DNA of 58,002 nt. It comes from Floricoccus tropicus (GTDB lineage: Bacteria > Bacillota > Bacilli > Lactobacillales > Streptococcaceae). Shown one piece after another: positions 39,466 to 48,746 of the stretch; position 1 is the stretch's first letter; each line of letters begins with the position of its first letter. The notes beneath the pieces were generated by a model, which was given only the letters and a program-made list of their open reading frames with translations, was not told the origin of the DNA and did no database searches. The position numbers were made by a program, and so were the translations under genes. The stretch is taken from NCBI RefSeq assembly GCF_001832905.1, contig NZ_MKIR01000001.1:246855-304856 (forward strand), in the 5' to 3' direction.

Positions 39466-39642
39466 TTATTTGAGTTTTCCGATGACTTCTGACCATAAAG
39501 ATGGTTTTAAAACATCTTTTGCATGTCCATCACCTAAAACACCATAGCCAATCATTAATCCAGCAACTAATGCAAAGATTGATAAAATTACTACAAGTAT
39601 AATAAGATTTATTCTTGTTCCAAAATATTTAATTACACGCAC
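39466..39642 (-). CDS. epuA: EpuA-like small membrane protein (DNA-directed RNA polymerase subunit beta family)
   Basis: 58-aa protein starting with GTG, SD GAGAGG at 8 nt. The sequence begins MRVIKYFGTRINLI, has one membrane helix (about residues 12-32) and ends SLWSEVIGKLK. It corresponds to the short protein found directly after murA in streptococci (EpuA, often labelled RNA polymerase subunit beta). Function uncertain; probably a membrane-associated factor. Co-transcribed with murA. Confidence 0.85.
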   Translation of the reverse strand: MRVIKYFGTRINLIILVVILSIFALVAGLMIGYGVLGDGHAKDVLKPSLWSEVIGKLK

Positions 39643-39671
39643 TGTATTTACCTCTCAGTATCAGCTAGATT

Positions 39672-40949
39672 TTAGTATCCAGACTCTCTTTCAATATCAG
39701 CACCTAACTGGGCTAATTTTCCATGAAAATTATAGTATCCACGGTCTAAATGCTTAAGTTCACCAACAGTTGTTTCACCATCTGCAACCATTCCAAGCAA
39801 TATCAAAGCCGCTGATGCACGTAAATCTGTTGACTTAACTTCAGCACCTTGAAGTTTTTTTCCACCTTCAATAAGAGCTGTGTTTCTTGTGATATCAACA
39901 TCCAGACCCATTCTTCTCATTTCCTCTAAATGTTGGAAACGATTTTCAAAAACAGTCTCAACCATTGTACTTTCACCTTCGGCGACCGCCTGAAGGGCAG
40001 TCATTTGTGCCTGCATATCTGTAGGAAATCCTGGGTGTGGAATTGTTTTAACCTTGGAAGGTTTTAGATGTTTAGGACCAATGATTCTAATTCCATCTGG
40101 CTCTTCAATAACTTCAACACCCATTTCTATCATTTTTGCCAATAGTGGTCGATTGTGTTCACGAATTGCATCCTTAACAAGAACATTGCCTTGTGTCATG
40201 GCCGCGGCAATCATAAAAGTTCCCGCTTCAATTCTGTCTTGAACGACTGAATGATTAGCACCGTGCATCTTTTCCACACCTTTGATAATCAAAGTGTCAG
40301 TTCCAGCACCTTGAACCTGTGCTCCCATTTTATTTAAAAGATTTGCAAGATCAACAATTTCAGGTTCACGCGCAGCATTTTCAATTGTTGTAGTTCCATC
40401 AGCTAGAGTTGCCGCCATCATTAAGTTCTGAGTTGCTCCAACACTTGGGAAATCTAAATAAATATTCGCTCCGTGTAATCGATCTGCTTTTGCTTCAATG
40501 TATCCAGCATTTTGATTTATTTCAGCACCCATAGCTTCAAATCCACGTAGATGAAGATCAATTGGACGACTACCAATTGAACATCCTCCAGGCATTGAGA
40601 CTCTAGATTGACCATTTCTTGCCAATATTGGACCCATTACCACAATAGATGCCCTCATTTTACTTACATACTCATAAGGTGCTTCAATTTCCACTTTTTG
40701 AGCAGCTTTACTTTTTACAACTTTGTTCACTTCATCAAACTCTACATCAACATTTAAATGACGAATAACCTCATTCATAGTGAATACATCAGAGAGGATT
40801 GGTACATTTGATAACTCAGTTTCTCCCTCGCTAGCCAAGATCAAGGCTGCAAGTAAAGGTAGGACAGCGTTTTTTGCCCCTTCAATTTCTACAGTTCCGT
40901 TAAGGTGGGTATTACCACCACGGATTTTTATTTTATCTACATTAGACAT
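39672..40949 (-). CDS. murA: UDP-N-acetylglucosamine 1-carboxyvinyltransferase
   Basis: 425-aa EPSP-synthase-fold enzyme that adds enolpyruvate to UDP-GlcNAc, the committed step of peptidoglycan synthesis and the fosfomycin target. The catalytic loop cysteine is C123 in [13 protein letters not shown]. Lys in [10 protein letters not shown] and the closing [15 protein letters not shown] are conserved. Low-GC Gram-positives usually have two murA genes; which paralog this is (murA1 or murZ) was not determined. Confidence 0.96.
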   Translation of the reverse strand: MSNVDKIKIRGGNTHLNGTVEIEGAKNAVLPLLAALILASEGETELSNVPILSDVFTMNEVIRHLNVDVEFDEVNKVVKSKAAQKVEIEAPYEYVSKMRASIVVMGPILARNGQSRVSMPGGCSIGSRPIDLHLRGFEAMGAEINQNAGYIEAKADRLHGANIYLDFPSVGATQNLMMAATLADGTTTIENAAREPEIVDLANLLNKMGAQVQGAGTDTLIIKGVEKMHGANHSVVQDRIEAGTFMIAAAMTQGNVLVKDAIREHNRPLLAKMIEMGVEVIEEPDGIRIIGPKHLKPSKVKTIPHPGFPTDMQAQMTALQAVAEGESTMVETVFENRFQHLEEMRRMGLDVDITRNTALIEGGKKLQGAEVKSTDLRASAALILLGMVADGETTVGELKHLDRGYYNFHGKLAQLGADIERESGY

Positions 40950-41025
40950 CAGACAAAGACTCCACTCTACTAATTTTCCATATATGATTATAACATAATT
41001 AACTTAAGGGTCACTTGTTTTTGCT

Positions 41026-41799
41026 CTAATTAATAAATTCTCTTACCAAAGGTAAATTAGATTTTTCTACAGTAAATACTTTTTCACGACCATCATATTT
41101 CGGATTTCCTCCGGATATTGCCTCTGTTACGTAATCAAAAGCTGATAAAATAATGGTACCCGCAGCATAGTCCCAAGGTGATAAATTAGAAAAATACCCA
41201 CTTATCTTCCCTTCAATTAATTTAGTATATTCTATTCCTGCACTACCCAATATTCTGACTCCAAGTGTGTTCTCTGAGTAATCAAGTAATCCATGATCAT
41301 TAGTTCTGTACATGTATGAGTTCACACCAATAACAGAATGCATTAAATTTATCTTTGGTTTTTGTAGCTCATCGTTATTCCTAAAAACTTTTTTTCCGTC
41401 ACCCCAATAAAGATTTTCTTTCATAACATCAAGTATAATACCGAACTTTCCTACACCATTTTCAAAATAAGCAATCATCACCGCAAAATTATCTTTTTGA
41501 GAAACAAAATTTGAAGTACCATCAATTGGATCAATTACCCAAACATTACCCTTTGCTATAGAATGTCTTAGGTTATTTTCTTCAGCAAGAATATTATCTT
41601 CTGGAAATTTTTTCTTGATACAAGATACTAGTTTATCTTGAACTGATTTGTCCATATTGGTCACTAAATCAGTATGATTTGTTTTTTCATCAATTTCAAG
41701 ATCATTATGCATGTTTTCTCTTATATATTGACCTGCTTCAATAGTCCAAGCTTTTGCGAGGTCAAGCTTATTTTTCACTTCTGATAAATTGTTTATCAC
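41026..41799 (-). CDS. Inositol monophosphatase-family phosphatase
   Basis: 257 aa starting with GTG (41797-41799) behind an ideal AGGAGGTG. Motifs: [19 protein letters not shown] with the metal-binding Asp residues, and [11 protein letters not shown]. IMPase/SuhB-type enzymes hydrolyse inositol-1-phosphate, PAP or FBP; the substrate is not predictable. The start overlaps the UPF0223 gene by 32 nt. Confidence 0.9.
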   Translation of the reverse strand: MINNLSEVKNKLDLAKAWTIEAGQYIRENMHNDLEIDEKTNHTDLVTNMDKSVQDKLVSCIKKKFPEDNILAEENNLRHSIAKGNVWVIDPIDGTSNFVSQKDNFAVMIAYFENGVGKFGIILDVMKENLYWGDGKKVFRNNDELQKPKINLMHSVIGVNSYMYRTNDHGLLDYSENTLGVRILGSAGIEYTKLIEGKISGYFSNLSPWDYAAGTIILSAFDYVTEAISGGNPKYDGREKVFTVEKSNLPLVREFIN

Positions 41800-42046
41800 T
41801 TGCTTTCACCTCCTGTATGGCACGGTATGTTGAATATCCACTTAGACTTTCAAATTCACGGTCCAATTGTTTTTCTTGCATTTTTGAAGGAACAATTACT
41901 TTAAACTTCCTATAAGAATCTAAAAAATCTACCTTTGCTACTTTTCCTTCATAAAATTTTTCCACATGATTAAAAAAAGAGAGCACATCAGTAATTTCCT
42001 GCGTGCTCCACGAATAATCAATAGGATAATTGTAATTAGCTTTCAT
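41768..42046 (-). CDS. UPF0223 family protein
   Basis: 92-aa small soluble protein ([22 protein letters not shown] region near the start split around residue 4-25, with [19 protein letters not shown] later) matching the UPF0223/YktA family of Firmicutes. Function unknown. It sits between spx and the IMPase gene, 26 nt after spx, an arrangement also seen in streptococci. Confidence 0.88.
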   Translation of the reverse strand: MKANYNYPIDYSWSTQEITDVLSFFNHVEKFYEGKVAKVDFLDSYRKFKVIVPSKMQEKQLDREFESLSGYSTYRAIQEVKASDKQFIRSEK

Positions 42047-42072
42047 TATAATTAATCCTCTTGCTATTTTTA

Positions 42073-42477
42073 TTAGTCAACCAACTCGGCACGAAATTGA
42101 GCATCACGCATTTCTGCACGACGATATTCTCGTGGGAGGAAGGCTCTTATTTCATCTTCATTAAATCCGATTTGCATTTTTTTATCATCAATGATTATTG
42201 GGCGTCTTAAAAGACTAGGATGTTCACTTATTAATTCAATCAGTTCATTTAAAGTTAATTCATCAATATCAATGTTTAACTTTTGGAAAACTTTTGAACG
42301 TGTCGAAATAATGTCTTCAGTCCCATTTTCAGTTTTTGATAATATTGCTTTTAAATCCTCAGGCGTTATAGGCTGAGTCATTATGTTGTGCTCACGACTT
42401 TCAACATCGTGTGCTGCTAGCCAAGCCTTAGCTTTACGACAACTAGTACAACTTGGAGAAATGTATAAGTCAATCAC
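42073..42477 (-). CDS. spx: Spx/MgsR-family transcriptional regulator
   Basis: 134-aa ArsC-fold protein starting with GTG (SD AGGG). The redox switch C10-T-S-C13 is intact, as is the [10 protein letters not shown] loop that contacts RNA polymerase alpha. Spx controls thiol-stress genes and is degraded by ClpXP. Streptococcaceae carry several paralogs, so this may be SpxA1, SpxA2 or a relative. Confidence 0.92.
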   Translation of the reverse strand: MIDLYISPSCTSCRKAKAWLAAHDVESREHNIMTQPITPEDLKAILSKTENGTEDIISTRSKVFQKLNIDIDELTLNELIELISEHPSLLRRPIIIDDKKMQIGFNEDEIRAFLPREYRRAEMRDAQFRAELVD

Positions 42478-42577
42478 ACGAAGCCCTACTTTCTTTTATT
42501 TACCTCATTTTAACAAATTTATAGAACAAAAAAAAGACCTAGTTTGATCTTTTTTTCATAAACTTTTATATTTTCTT

Positions 42578-43090
42578 TTATTTTGTTAAATCAATACGTC
42601 TTCCAAGCGCTTCAATCACTACACTACCAATAATCAATGAGATAAATTCACCCATTGCAGTTGTAAACCAAGTTGCAAAGAATGGAAGTCCATATAAAAT
42701 ATGTAATTCTAATGCAATTGTGAACATACTTATAGCAAAGAAAATTGAGAAGTATAAAAATGCTTTATTAATCACTCCTCCAAATAAATGTTCATTCATG
42801 AATTTAGAAAAAAGTTTAACTCCTAGTGTAACAAAGACATAAGTTGATGCTGAACCGACTACTGCATCAACTGGTCCAAATACCATCCAGTTTGCGATAA
42901 CGCAACCTATTGTCACAGAATAGACATACCTCTTATTATAGAAGGCTAAAAAATTAAACATTTCGCTTAATCTAAATTGAATTGCTCCGCTTCCAAGAGA
43001 ACCTAGAGCTACTGTTACAACAACATATAGCGCAGTCACTATAGCCATTTTTGCAAAAGACACTACATCCATTGACTTATTATTATCCAT
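42578..43090 (-). CDS. queT: Queuosine precursor transporter QueT
   Basis: 170 aa from the ATG at 43090. The longer open frame to 43279 runs through the riboswitch and is not coding. Five to six hydrophobic segments and motifs such as GAIQFRLSEMFNFLAFYNK fit the QueT (COG4708) substrate-binding subunit, an ECF-type S component that imports preQ1 or a related queuosine precursor. Regulated by the preQ1-II riboswitch whose 3' end contains the SD. Complements queG in this window. Confidence 0.93.
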   Translation of the reverse strand: MDNNKSMDVVSFAKMAIVTALYVVVTVALGSLGSGAIQFRLSEMFNFLAFYNKRYVYSVTIGCVIANWMVFGPVDAVVGSASTYVFVTLGVKLFSKFMNEHLFGGVINKAFLYFSIFFAISMFTIALELHILYGLPFFATWFTTAMGEFISLIIGSVVIEALGRRIDLTK

Positions 43091-43094
43091 ATAT

Positions 43095-43157
43095 TTCTCC
43101 TTTATCGCTTTTTGCGAGTGTAATATGCTTGCCCAAAGGTGAATAAGTGGCAAGGGG
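43095..43157 (-). promoter_or_regulatory. preQ1-II riboswitch
   Basis: On the minus strand CCTTGCC pairs with GGGCAAG, followed by the conserved CATATTACA, a small TCGC/GCGA hairpin and AAAGGAGAA. This is the preQ1-II (COG4708 leader) aptamer order. The anti-SD pairing within the pseudoknot involves the AAAGGAG that serves queT, so preQ1 should block translation. Confidence 0.92.
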
Positions 43158-43173
43158 TCATAGACCAATAAGT

Positions 43174-43182
43174 ATCTTACCA
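43174..43182 (-). promoter_or_regulatory. Extended -10 promoter of queT
   Basis: TGG-TAAGAT (hexamer 43174-43179), start near 43167, ten bases before the aptamer. The -35 is weak. Confidence 0.5.
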
Positions 43183-43206
43183 TAAATTTACGAAATTTGG
43201 TATAAT
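43177..43206 (+). promoter_or_regulatory. Promoter of gtrA-like gene, start coincident with ATG
   Basis: TTACCA (43177-43182), 18-nt spacer, extended -10 TGG-TATAAT (hexamer 43201-43206). The predicted first base is 43213, the A of the ATG. It overlaps the divergent queT promoter. Confidence 0.55.
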
Positions 43207-43212
43207 GCAAGT

Positions 43213-43653
43213 ATGAAAACGATAAAAAAATTCTTTCAGAATGAAGTACTATCCTATTTATTCTTCGGAGTCGCAACAACTCTAATATTTTTTGTTATTA
43301 AAATGATTACCTACAAGATGACCAACAGCGGTTTATGGAGTGATATTATCGCTAATACAGTTGCGATCGTCTTCGCGTTTGTAACTAACAAACTTTGGGT
43401 TTTTAATACAAAAGAATCCTCTAAAAGCATATGGAGTGAGTTCGTTCAATTCGTTAGTAGTAGATTAGTACTTATGGGACTCTCAGCTCTGGCAAATTGG
43501 TACTTTGTTGACAAAAACCCTCAAATCATTACTAATTCCTTTGGAGTCAGTAAAGATACAGCTGTAGCTATTCTTACAATAGTTATTCAATTTTTAACAA
43601 TTGTTATAAATTATTTGGTAAGTAAATTCTTTGTCTTTCGTAACAAAAAATAA
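43213..43653 (+). CDS. GtrA-like membrane protein
   Basis: 146 aa with four membrane helices, fitting the GtrA/DPMS4 family thought to flip or help translocate lipid-linked sugars. The ending YLVSKFFVFRNKK is typical. No SD precedes the ATG, and TATAAT ends 6 nt before it, so the message is probably leaderless; no alternative in-frame ATG, GTG or TTG exists between the upstream stop and this codon. Single-gene unit. Confidence 0.88.
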   Translation: MKTIKKFFQNEVLSYLFFGVATTLIFFVIKMITYKMTNSGLWSDIIANTVAIVFAFVTNKLWVFNTKESSKSIWSEFVQFVSSRLVLMGLSALANWYFVDKNPQIITNSFGVSKDTAVAILTIVIQFLTIVINYLVSKFFVFRNKK

Positions 43654-43682
43654 AAGAATGAGTCAAATTGCTCATTCTTTTA
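43651..43682. terminator. Bidirectional terminator between gtrA-like and yihY-like genes
   Basis: TAAAAGAATGAG (43651-43662) pairs perfectly with CTCATTCTTTTA (43671-43682), 8-nt loop. Confidence 0.85.
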
Positions 43683-43693
43683 TTTTTTATCTG

Positions 43694-44641
43694 TCATCCT
43701 TGATCCGGATTAGAAGATGTCGAATTTTCGTTTTGTGTTAACGATTTTATGATGCTAACAATTTCACCGCGTCTTGTTTCAAAACTATCGACGTATAGGC
43801 TTTGAACTGATGCATTCATAATCGCTCCAGTTATCAAGACCTTTGCGATGAAAATAAACCATAACATGAGTGCAAAGGTAAGTAAACTACCAACCATTTT
43901 AAAGTCCATCATTTTGTTAACATATCGATTGACATAATCACCAAAAATTTTAGTTAAGAAAACTAAAACAAATGTTGAAAAAATTGCACCAGGTAATACA
44001 TACCTTATTTTTTTCATTTTCACATTTGGAAGTAAAAAATATAAGAGAATTAAGGCTGTAAATACTACAATTGCAACAACTGGTAATGTCATATTATAAA
44101 GCATTTCATATATTCTTCTATCAAAATGAATATTATTATATAATGCAGTGAGAATAGTTTGACCAAATGTTAAAACAATAATTGCCAAAGTTATTAAAAT
44201 AATTATGGCAAAACTACTTGCAAAACCAATAAGCTGACTAACAATAAAATCACGATGCTTATCAACTTTATAAGCTTTATTCATTGCTTTTTGCAATGCT
44301 GAAAGACCTTTTGAAAATGTCCAAAATCCTGAAATGATACCTACCCATAACAAACCAGGAGATGGTGTATCAAGGAAACTCTTGATGACAACTTCTACAA
44401 TGTCATACAACTGTTCTGGTAATAAATCATGAAGCATCTTTAGGACAGAGGTTGAATCAATTTTTAAATAGGGTAGAGCATTCGCAAAGGTCATTAAAAT
44501 TGGAAACATTGAAAGTAAAAAATAATAAGCTACAGCGATACTAGATAAGTCCATTTCAGCACTCTTATAATAAGTCATAAATGCCTTTACTATCGGTATA
44601 TTCATTATTTTTTCAAAGAACTTTTGTATCTTATCTACCAT
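43694..44641 (-). CDS. YihY/virulence factor BrkB-family membrane protein
   Basis: 315 aa with about six membrane helices. Motifs such as SIAVAYYFLLSMFPILMTF and GLLWVGIISGFWTFSKGLSAL are characteristic of the YihY family (once mislabelled RNase BN). Function unknown. It starts 25 nt after map copy 1, the same neighbour as in streptococci, so the two are probably co-transcribed. Confidence 0.92.
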   Translation of the reverse strand: MVDKIQKFFEKIMNIPIVKAFMTYYKSAEMDLSSIAVAYYFLLSMFPILMTFANALPYLKIDSTSVLKMLHDLLPEQLYDIVEVVIKSFLDTPSPGLLWVGIISGFWTFSKGLSALQKAMNKAYKVDKHRDFIVSQLIGFASSFAIIILITLAIIVLTFGQTILTALYNNIHFDRRIYEMLYNMTLPVVAIVVFTALILLYFLLPNVKMKKIRYVLPGAIFSTFVLVFLTKIFGDYVNRYVNKMMDFKMVGSLLTFALMLWFIFIAKVLITGAIMNASVQSLYVDSFETRRGEIVSIIKSLTQNENSTSSNPDQG

Positions 44642-44666
44642 ATGTGATTAGGAACATTAGGAAATC

Positions 44667-45521
44667 CTAATAAGTTCCCTCCTCACCTTGACTTGTCAAG
44701 ATTACTGGACCATCTTTTGTAATTACAAATTGATGTTCATATTGACACGATAGACCACCGTCTAAAGTCTTATGAGCCCATCCTGTTTTGAAGTCGGTAT
44801 CAATTTCATAGGTACCTGTATTAATCATCGGTTCAATAGTTAAAACCATGCCTTCACGAAGACGAAGGCCTTTTCCTTTAACTCCATAATGAGGTACCAT
44901 TGGTTCTTCATGCATTGTTGGACCGACACCATGACCAACTAAATCACGAACCACGCCATATCCATGCGCTTCAGCATATTCTTGAATAGCTGAACCAATA
45001 TCACCCATACGGTTTCCAACGCGTGCTTGTTCAATTCCACGATATAAAGATTCTTTAGTCACATCCATCAAATTTTTCACTTCTTCAGACGGAGTCCCTA
45101 CTGCATAAGCCCAACAAGAGTCAGCAATTCCACCACGGAATGATTCAGTATATTTTTTCATATCTTGCACGTTATTAAAATCAAGCTTAGAAACATCTAA
45201 ATCATCACTTGCCATACCAAGTACCATATCGACTTTTATCAAATCACCGTCTTTTAATGTTTGGTGACGTGGAAAAGCATGGGCAACTTCATCATTTAGC
45301 GAACAACACGTAGCATATGGATAGTCTTGAATTTCACCATCTACACCAATTTGTAGCGGTAAGAAATTTTCTTCTTTACAACGTTTGCGAACATATTCTT
45401 CAATATCCCACATATCAATACCTGGTTTGATGATATCACGCAAACCAATATGAATTGAAGCTAGAAAATCTCCAGCTTTGTCCATTTGTTCAATTTCTCT
45501 TGGACTTTTCAAACTAATCAT
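44667..45521 (-). CDS. map: Methionine aminopeptidase, copy 1
   Basis: 284-aa type I enzyme that removes the initiator methionine. Metal ligands can be placed: Asp in IKVDMVLG, Asp in IADSCWAY, His in LVGHGVG, Glu in LTIEPM, Glu in QYEHQFVIT. The roughly 30-residue insert between the two Asp ligands (ASDDLDVSKLDFNN...) is the streptococcal MetAP insertion. About 83% identical by eye to copy 2 at 46183, from which it is separated by an acetyltransferase gene. Confidence 0.95.
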   Translation of the reverse strand: MISLKSPREIEQMDKAGDFLASIHIGLRDIIKPGIDMWDIEEYVRKRCKEENFLPLQIGVDGEIQDYPYATCCSLNDEVAHAFPRHQTLKDGDLIKVDMVLGMASDDLDVSKLDFNNVQDMKKYTESFRGGIADSCWAYAVGTPSEEVKNLMDVTKESLYRGIEQARVGNRMGDIGSAIQEYAEAHGYGVVRDLVGHGVGPTMHEEPMVPHYGVKGKGLRLREGMVLTIEPMINTGTYEIDTDFKTGWAHKTLDGGLSCQYEHQFVITKDGPVILTSQGEEGTY

Positions 45522-45609
45522 TTATTAAATTACCTCTTCTTTATACAATTAAATTCTATTTATTCTACCACGGTTAAAGCAATATTTCAAAAAAAGCATT
45601 AAGAAAAAA

Positions 45610-46107
45610 TTATATAGCAGGGAGCACAGTTTCCATTACTTTCTCTCCACCGTCATCAAGCTCACCATTGAAAGCAAATCCCAAATCTTGATAAATTTTA
45701 ATGGCACGGTCATTATCATCATAGACACTCAAATAAACTTTTTTCCCAGGAAATTTCACAGCAAGCAAAGCTAACGAATCAGCTACTAGCCTCTTACCAT
45801 AGCCCATCGATTGAAAATTTTTGTCAACCAATATTCGGTCCAACCACAATCTATCCGAGGTCGAAAGCATATGCCCATACATAATAAAGCCAATCATATC
45901 CTCTCCCTCATATACTGCCATAGGTTGCCAGAATGAAGTTTTTTCACCTTTTTCCCTTCTCTCCTTGTAGAAAAGAGTCATTTCATCTGCTTCATTTAAA
46001 CAATCTTCAACAGATTCTATGAAATTTATTTGTTCATCAAACGGCCTAATTTTTAATACCTGTTCACGATTACTATCGTCTACATTTTCAAATCTCAGTC
46101 TATCCAT
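45610..46107 (-). CDS. GNAT-family N-acetyltransferase
   Basis: 165 aa. The acetyl-CoA-binding motif reads ILVDKNFQSMGYGKRLV (Q-x-x-G-x-G-K), followed by LSVYDDNDRAIKIYQDLGF. The overall shape recalls polyamine acetyltransferases of the PaiA/BltD/SpeG kind, but the acceptor substrate is uncertain. It lies between two map genes. Confidence 0.85.
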   Translation of the reverse strand: MDRLRFENVDDSNREQVLKIRPFDEQINFIESVEDCLNEADEMTLFYKERREKGEKTSFWQPMAVYEGEDMIGFIMYGHMLSTSDRLWLDRILVDKNFQSMGYGKRLVADSLALLAVKFPGKKVYLSVYDDNDRAIKIYQDLGFAFNGELDDGGEKVMETVLPAI

Positions 46108-46182
46108 TTTATTACCTCAAAAATATAACTTACAAGAACTAGTTAAATATAATCATTTTATTAATTTTTCTTACTACTTAAA

Positions 46183-47037
46183 TTAATATGTACCTTCTTG
46201 ACCTTGACTTGTCAGTATTACAGGTCCGTCTTTTGTAATTACAAATTGATGCTCATATTGACAAGATAACCCCCCGTCAAGAGTTGAGAACCCCCAACCT
46301 GTCTTCCTATCTTCTTTTAATTTATAGGTTCCTGTATTGACCATTGGTTCAATAGTCAATACCATCCCTTCACGCAAGCGAACTCCACGTCCTTTTATAC
46401 CGTAAGCAGGAACATCGGGTTTTTCATGCATTGTTGGTCCAACACCATGTCCTACTAAATCTCGAACTACTTGATAACCTTTGGACTCAACATACTCTTG
46501 AATAGCAGCCCCAATATCACCAATACGGTTACCTACACGCGCTTGTTCAATACCAATGTACATAGATTCCTTTGTAACATCCATTAATCTTTTAACTTGA
46601 TTACTCACATCTCCTACTGCATATGCCCAACATGAATCAGCGATTGCTCCTCGAAAACTCTCTGTATACTTTTTCATAAGTTCAACATTATTAAAATCAA
46701 GTTTACTAACATCGATATTAGAACTTGCCTTACCAAGAACCATATCCACTTTGATTAAGTCACCATCTTTTAAAACTTTATGACGGGGAAATGCATGAGC
46801 TACTTCATTATTTAATGAACAACATGTAGCATAGGGATAATCCATAATTTCACCTTCTACACCAATCTGCAAAGGTAAATAATTTTCTTCCTTACAACGC
46901 TTGCGGACATATTCTTCAATATCCCACATATCAATACCAGATTTTATTATGTCACGTAAACCTATATGAATTGAAGCTAAGAAATCTCCTGCTTCTTTCA
47001 TTTGAGAAATTTCTCTTTCACTTTTTAAAGTTATCAT
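46183..47037 (-). CDS. map: Methionine aminopeptidase, copy 2
   Basis: 284 aa from the ATG at 47037; an in-frame GTG at 47046 lies directly on the GGAG and is unlikely. Same ligands as copy 1 (Asp in IKVDMVLG, Asp in IADSCWAY, His in LVGHGVG, two Glu) and the same streptococcal insert. All catalytic residues are intact, so both copies should be active. Differences cluster on surface stretches. Which is ancestral is unclear, but copy 1 keeps the conserved yihY neighbour. Confidence 0.94.
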   Translation of the reverse strand: MITLKSEREISQMKEAGDFLASIHIGLRDIIKSGIDMWDIEEYVRKRCKEENYLPLQIGVEGEIMDYPYATCCSLNNEVAHAFPRHKVLKDGDLIKVDMVLGKASSNIDVSKLDFNNVELMKKYTESFRGAIADSCWAYAVGDVSNQVKRLMDVTKESMYIGIEQARVGNRIGDIGAAIQEYVESKGYQVVRDLVGHGVGPTMHEKPDVPAYGIKGRGVRLREGMVLTIEPMVNTGTYKLKEDRKTGWGFSTLDGGLSCQYEHQFVITKDGPVILTSQGQEGTY

Positions 47038-47094
47038 TTTTTTCACTCTCCTAGAACTGTTAATTTATTCTACCACCATTACAAATCATTATCA

Positions 47095-47122
47095 AAAAAG
47101 GTTTCCTGACGGAAACCTTTTT
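47095..47122. terminator. Terminator after dtpT
   Basis: AAAAAGGTTTCC (47095-47106) pairs with GGAAACCTTTTT (47111-47122) over a 4-nt loop. Confidence 0.85.
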
Positions 47123-47141
47123 CTTATTATTAATGGTCTTG

Positions 47142-48593
47142 CTATCTAATATTTCCCATTAATTTTTCAATTGTTTTAGAAGTTAAGAATACAATTACAC
47201 CAAATACCAATGTAATCAATCCTAAAATAATGAAGTATGGAACTTCAGTTTTAGCTGAGTAAAGTTGAACAACTTGAGCGTTCAAGGCTGACCCAACAGC
47301 AGAAGTTAAGAACCACATACCCATCATTTGAGCAGTAAATGCTTTTGGTGCAAGTTTTGTAGTTACTGATAAACCAATTGGAGAAATCAGCATCTCACCT
47401 ACAATAATCAATGCCCAAGAAGCAACTAACCAAAACGGACCAACTTTTACACTAGTACCATATAAAATACCAGGAACTGCCATAATTAAAAATGATAGAG
47501 CAGTGAAGAATAGTCCGATTGCAAATTTAACTGGTGAACTAGGTTGTTTATTACCTAATTTAGTCCATAATACAGCAAATAACGGAACATACAACATAAT
47601 AAACAAAGGATTTAAACTTTGGAAATATGATGCATGGAACCAGCTTGGATAGTTAACTCGTTCTGCAGCAAATGTTGCAAGAACGATTGAACCTTGTTCT
47701 TCCAATGCCCAGAATATAACTGCTGAGATAAATAGTGGAATATATGCAAGAACGTGGGATTTTTCTTCTTTTGTAGTTTTGTCAGAACGATACATCATGA
47801 CAAAGTAATAAACTGGAATAATAACTGCAAAAATAGTTAACAGATTAATAAACAAATTAAGTGTTAAAACTTTAAATGCCGCTAATAGACCAAATAAAAC
47901 TACAGTCGCAAGAGTCCCAGCAATTACTTTACTATAGAAGCTTCTTTTCTCAGAAGCATCCATTGGATTTACTGGTTTAAGACCTTCAGCAGGTAAATAC
48001 TTATTACCATCGAAGTAGTATTGAAGTAAACCAAAGAACATACCTACAGCAGCAATCGAGAATGCCACATGATAGTTCCATTCACCTTGTGCCCAACCAA
48101 CTACGATTGGCGCTAAGAAACTTCCAAGATTGATACCGAAAACAAAGATTGAGAAACCTGAATCACGTCTTGGATCTTCTGGTGAATAAAGTTCACCAAC
48201 CAAGCTTGAAACGTTTGGTTTAAGAAGTCCAGTACCCGCAATGATTAATGCCATAGAGACAAATAGCGCAGGTGCTCCAAACGGTGTCGCAAGAGCGATA
48301 TGTCCAAACATGATGAGTACTCCACCCCAGAAGACAGCTTTTCTTTGTCCAATGAGACGGTCAGCTATAAAGCCTCCACCCATACCAGTAAGGTACACCA
48401 AACTTGAGTATATAGCCATGATTGATGCTGCAGCAGTTTTAGGAATATTTAATTCTCCGCCGTCAATCATCCACCACATGTAATAAAGCAAGATTGCTTT
48501 CATACCATAGTAAGAGAATCTCTCCCACATTTCCGTAAAGAATAAGGTCTGCAAGCCTCTCGGCTGACCTAAAAATTCTTTGTTAGAATTCAT
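47142..48593 (-). CDS. dtpT: Di-/tripeptide:proton symporter DtpT
   Basis: 483 aa from the ATG at 48593 (SD GGAAGG at 10 nt); an upstream in-frame ATG at 48611 has no SD. POT/PTR2-family carrier with 12-14 membrane helices. The proton-coupling motif [18 protein letters not shown] (ExxERFxYYG) lies near residues 15-31 and [11 protein letters not shown] is the second signature. Imports small peptides. Fits with PepT as a peptide-use set. Confidence 0.94.
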   Translation of the reverse strand: MNSNKEFLGQPRGLQTLFFTEMWERFSYYGMKAILLYYMWWMIDGGELNIPKTAAASIMAIYSSLVYLTGMGGGFIADRLIGQRKAVFWGGVLIMFGHIALATPFGAPALFVSMALIIAGTGLLKPNVSSLVGELYSPEDPRRDSGFSIFVFGINLGSFLAPIVVGWAQGEWNYHVAFSIAAVGMFFGLLQYYFDGNKYLPAEGLKPVNPMDASEKRSFYSKVIAGTLATVVLFGLLAAFKVLTLNLFINLLTIFAVIIPVYYFVMMYRSDKTTKEEKSHVLAYIPLFISAVIFWALEEQGSIVLATFAAERVNYPSWFHASYFQSLNPLFIMLYVPLFAVLWTKLGNKQPSSPVKFAIGLFFTALSFLIMAVPGILYGTSVKVGPFWLVASWALIIVGEMLISPIGLSVTTKLAPKAFTAQMMGMWFLTSAVGSALNAQVVQLYSAKTEVPYFIILGLITLVFGVIVFLTSKTIEKLMGNIR

Positions 48594-48627
48594 TAATAAA
48601 TTACCTTCCATTCTAAATAGCCTAACT

Positions 48628-48656
48628 ATTTTATCATATATTTGGAAAAAATTCAA
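48628..48656 (-). promoter_or_regulatory. Promoter of dtpT
   Basis: TTGAAT (48651-48656), 17-nt spacer, extended -10 TGA-TAAAAT (hexamer 48628-48633). Confidence 0.65.
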
Positions 48657-48710
48657 AAGTAAAAATAATTAATTTATTTATTATTTTCTGTTAATTTCAT
48701 GTAAAAGAAA

Positions 48711-48728
48711 GGAGCTTTTTCAAGCTCC
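48711..48728 (-). terminator. Terminator of the MarR-ABC transporter operon
   Basis: GGAGCTT (48711-48717) pairs with AAGCTCC (48722-48728); the minus strand then reads TTTCTTTT. Confidence 0.7.
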
Positions 48729-48746
48729 CACAAAAAAGTAATTTTA

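Noticed and set aside
43091-43279. N-terminal extension of the QueT frame
   Set aside because: It is the riboswitch and the opposing gtrA gene; the SD and ATG at 43090 fit the family start.
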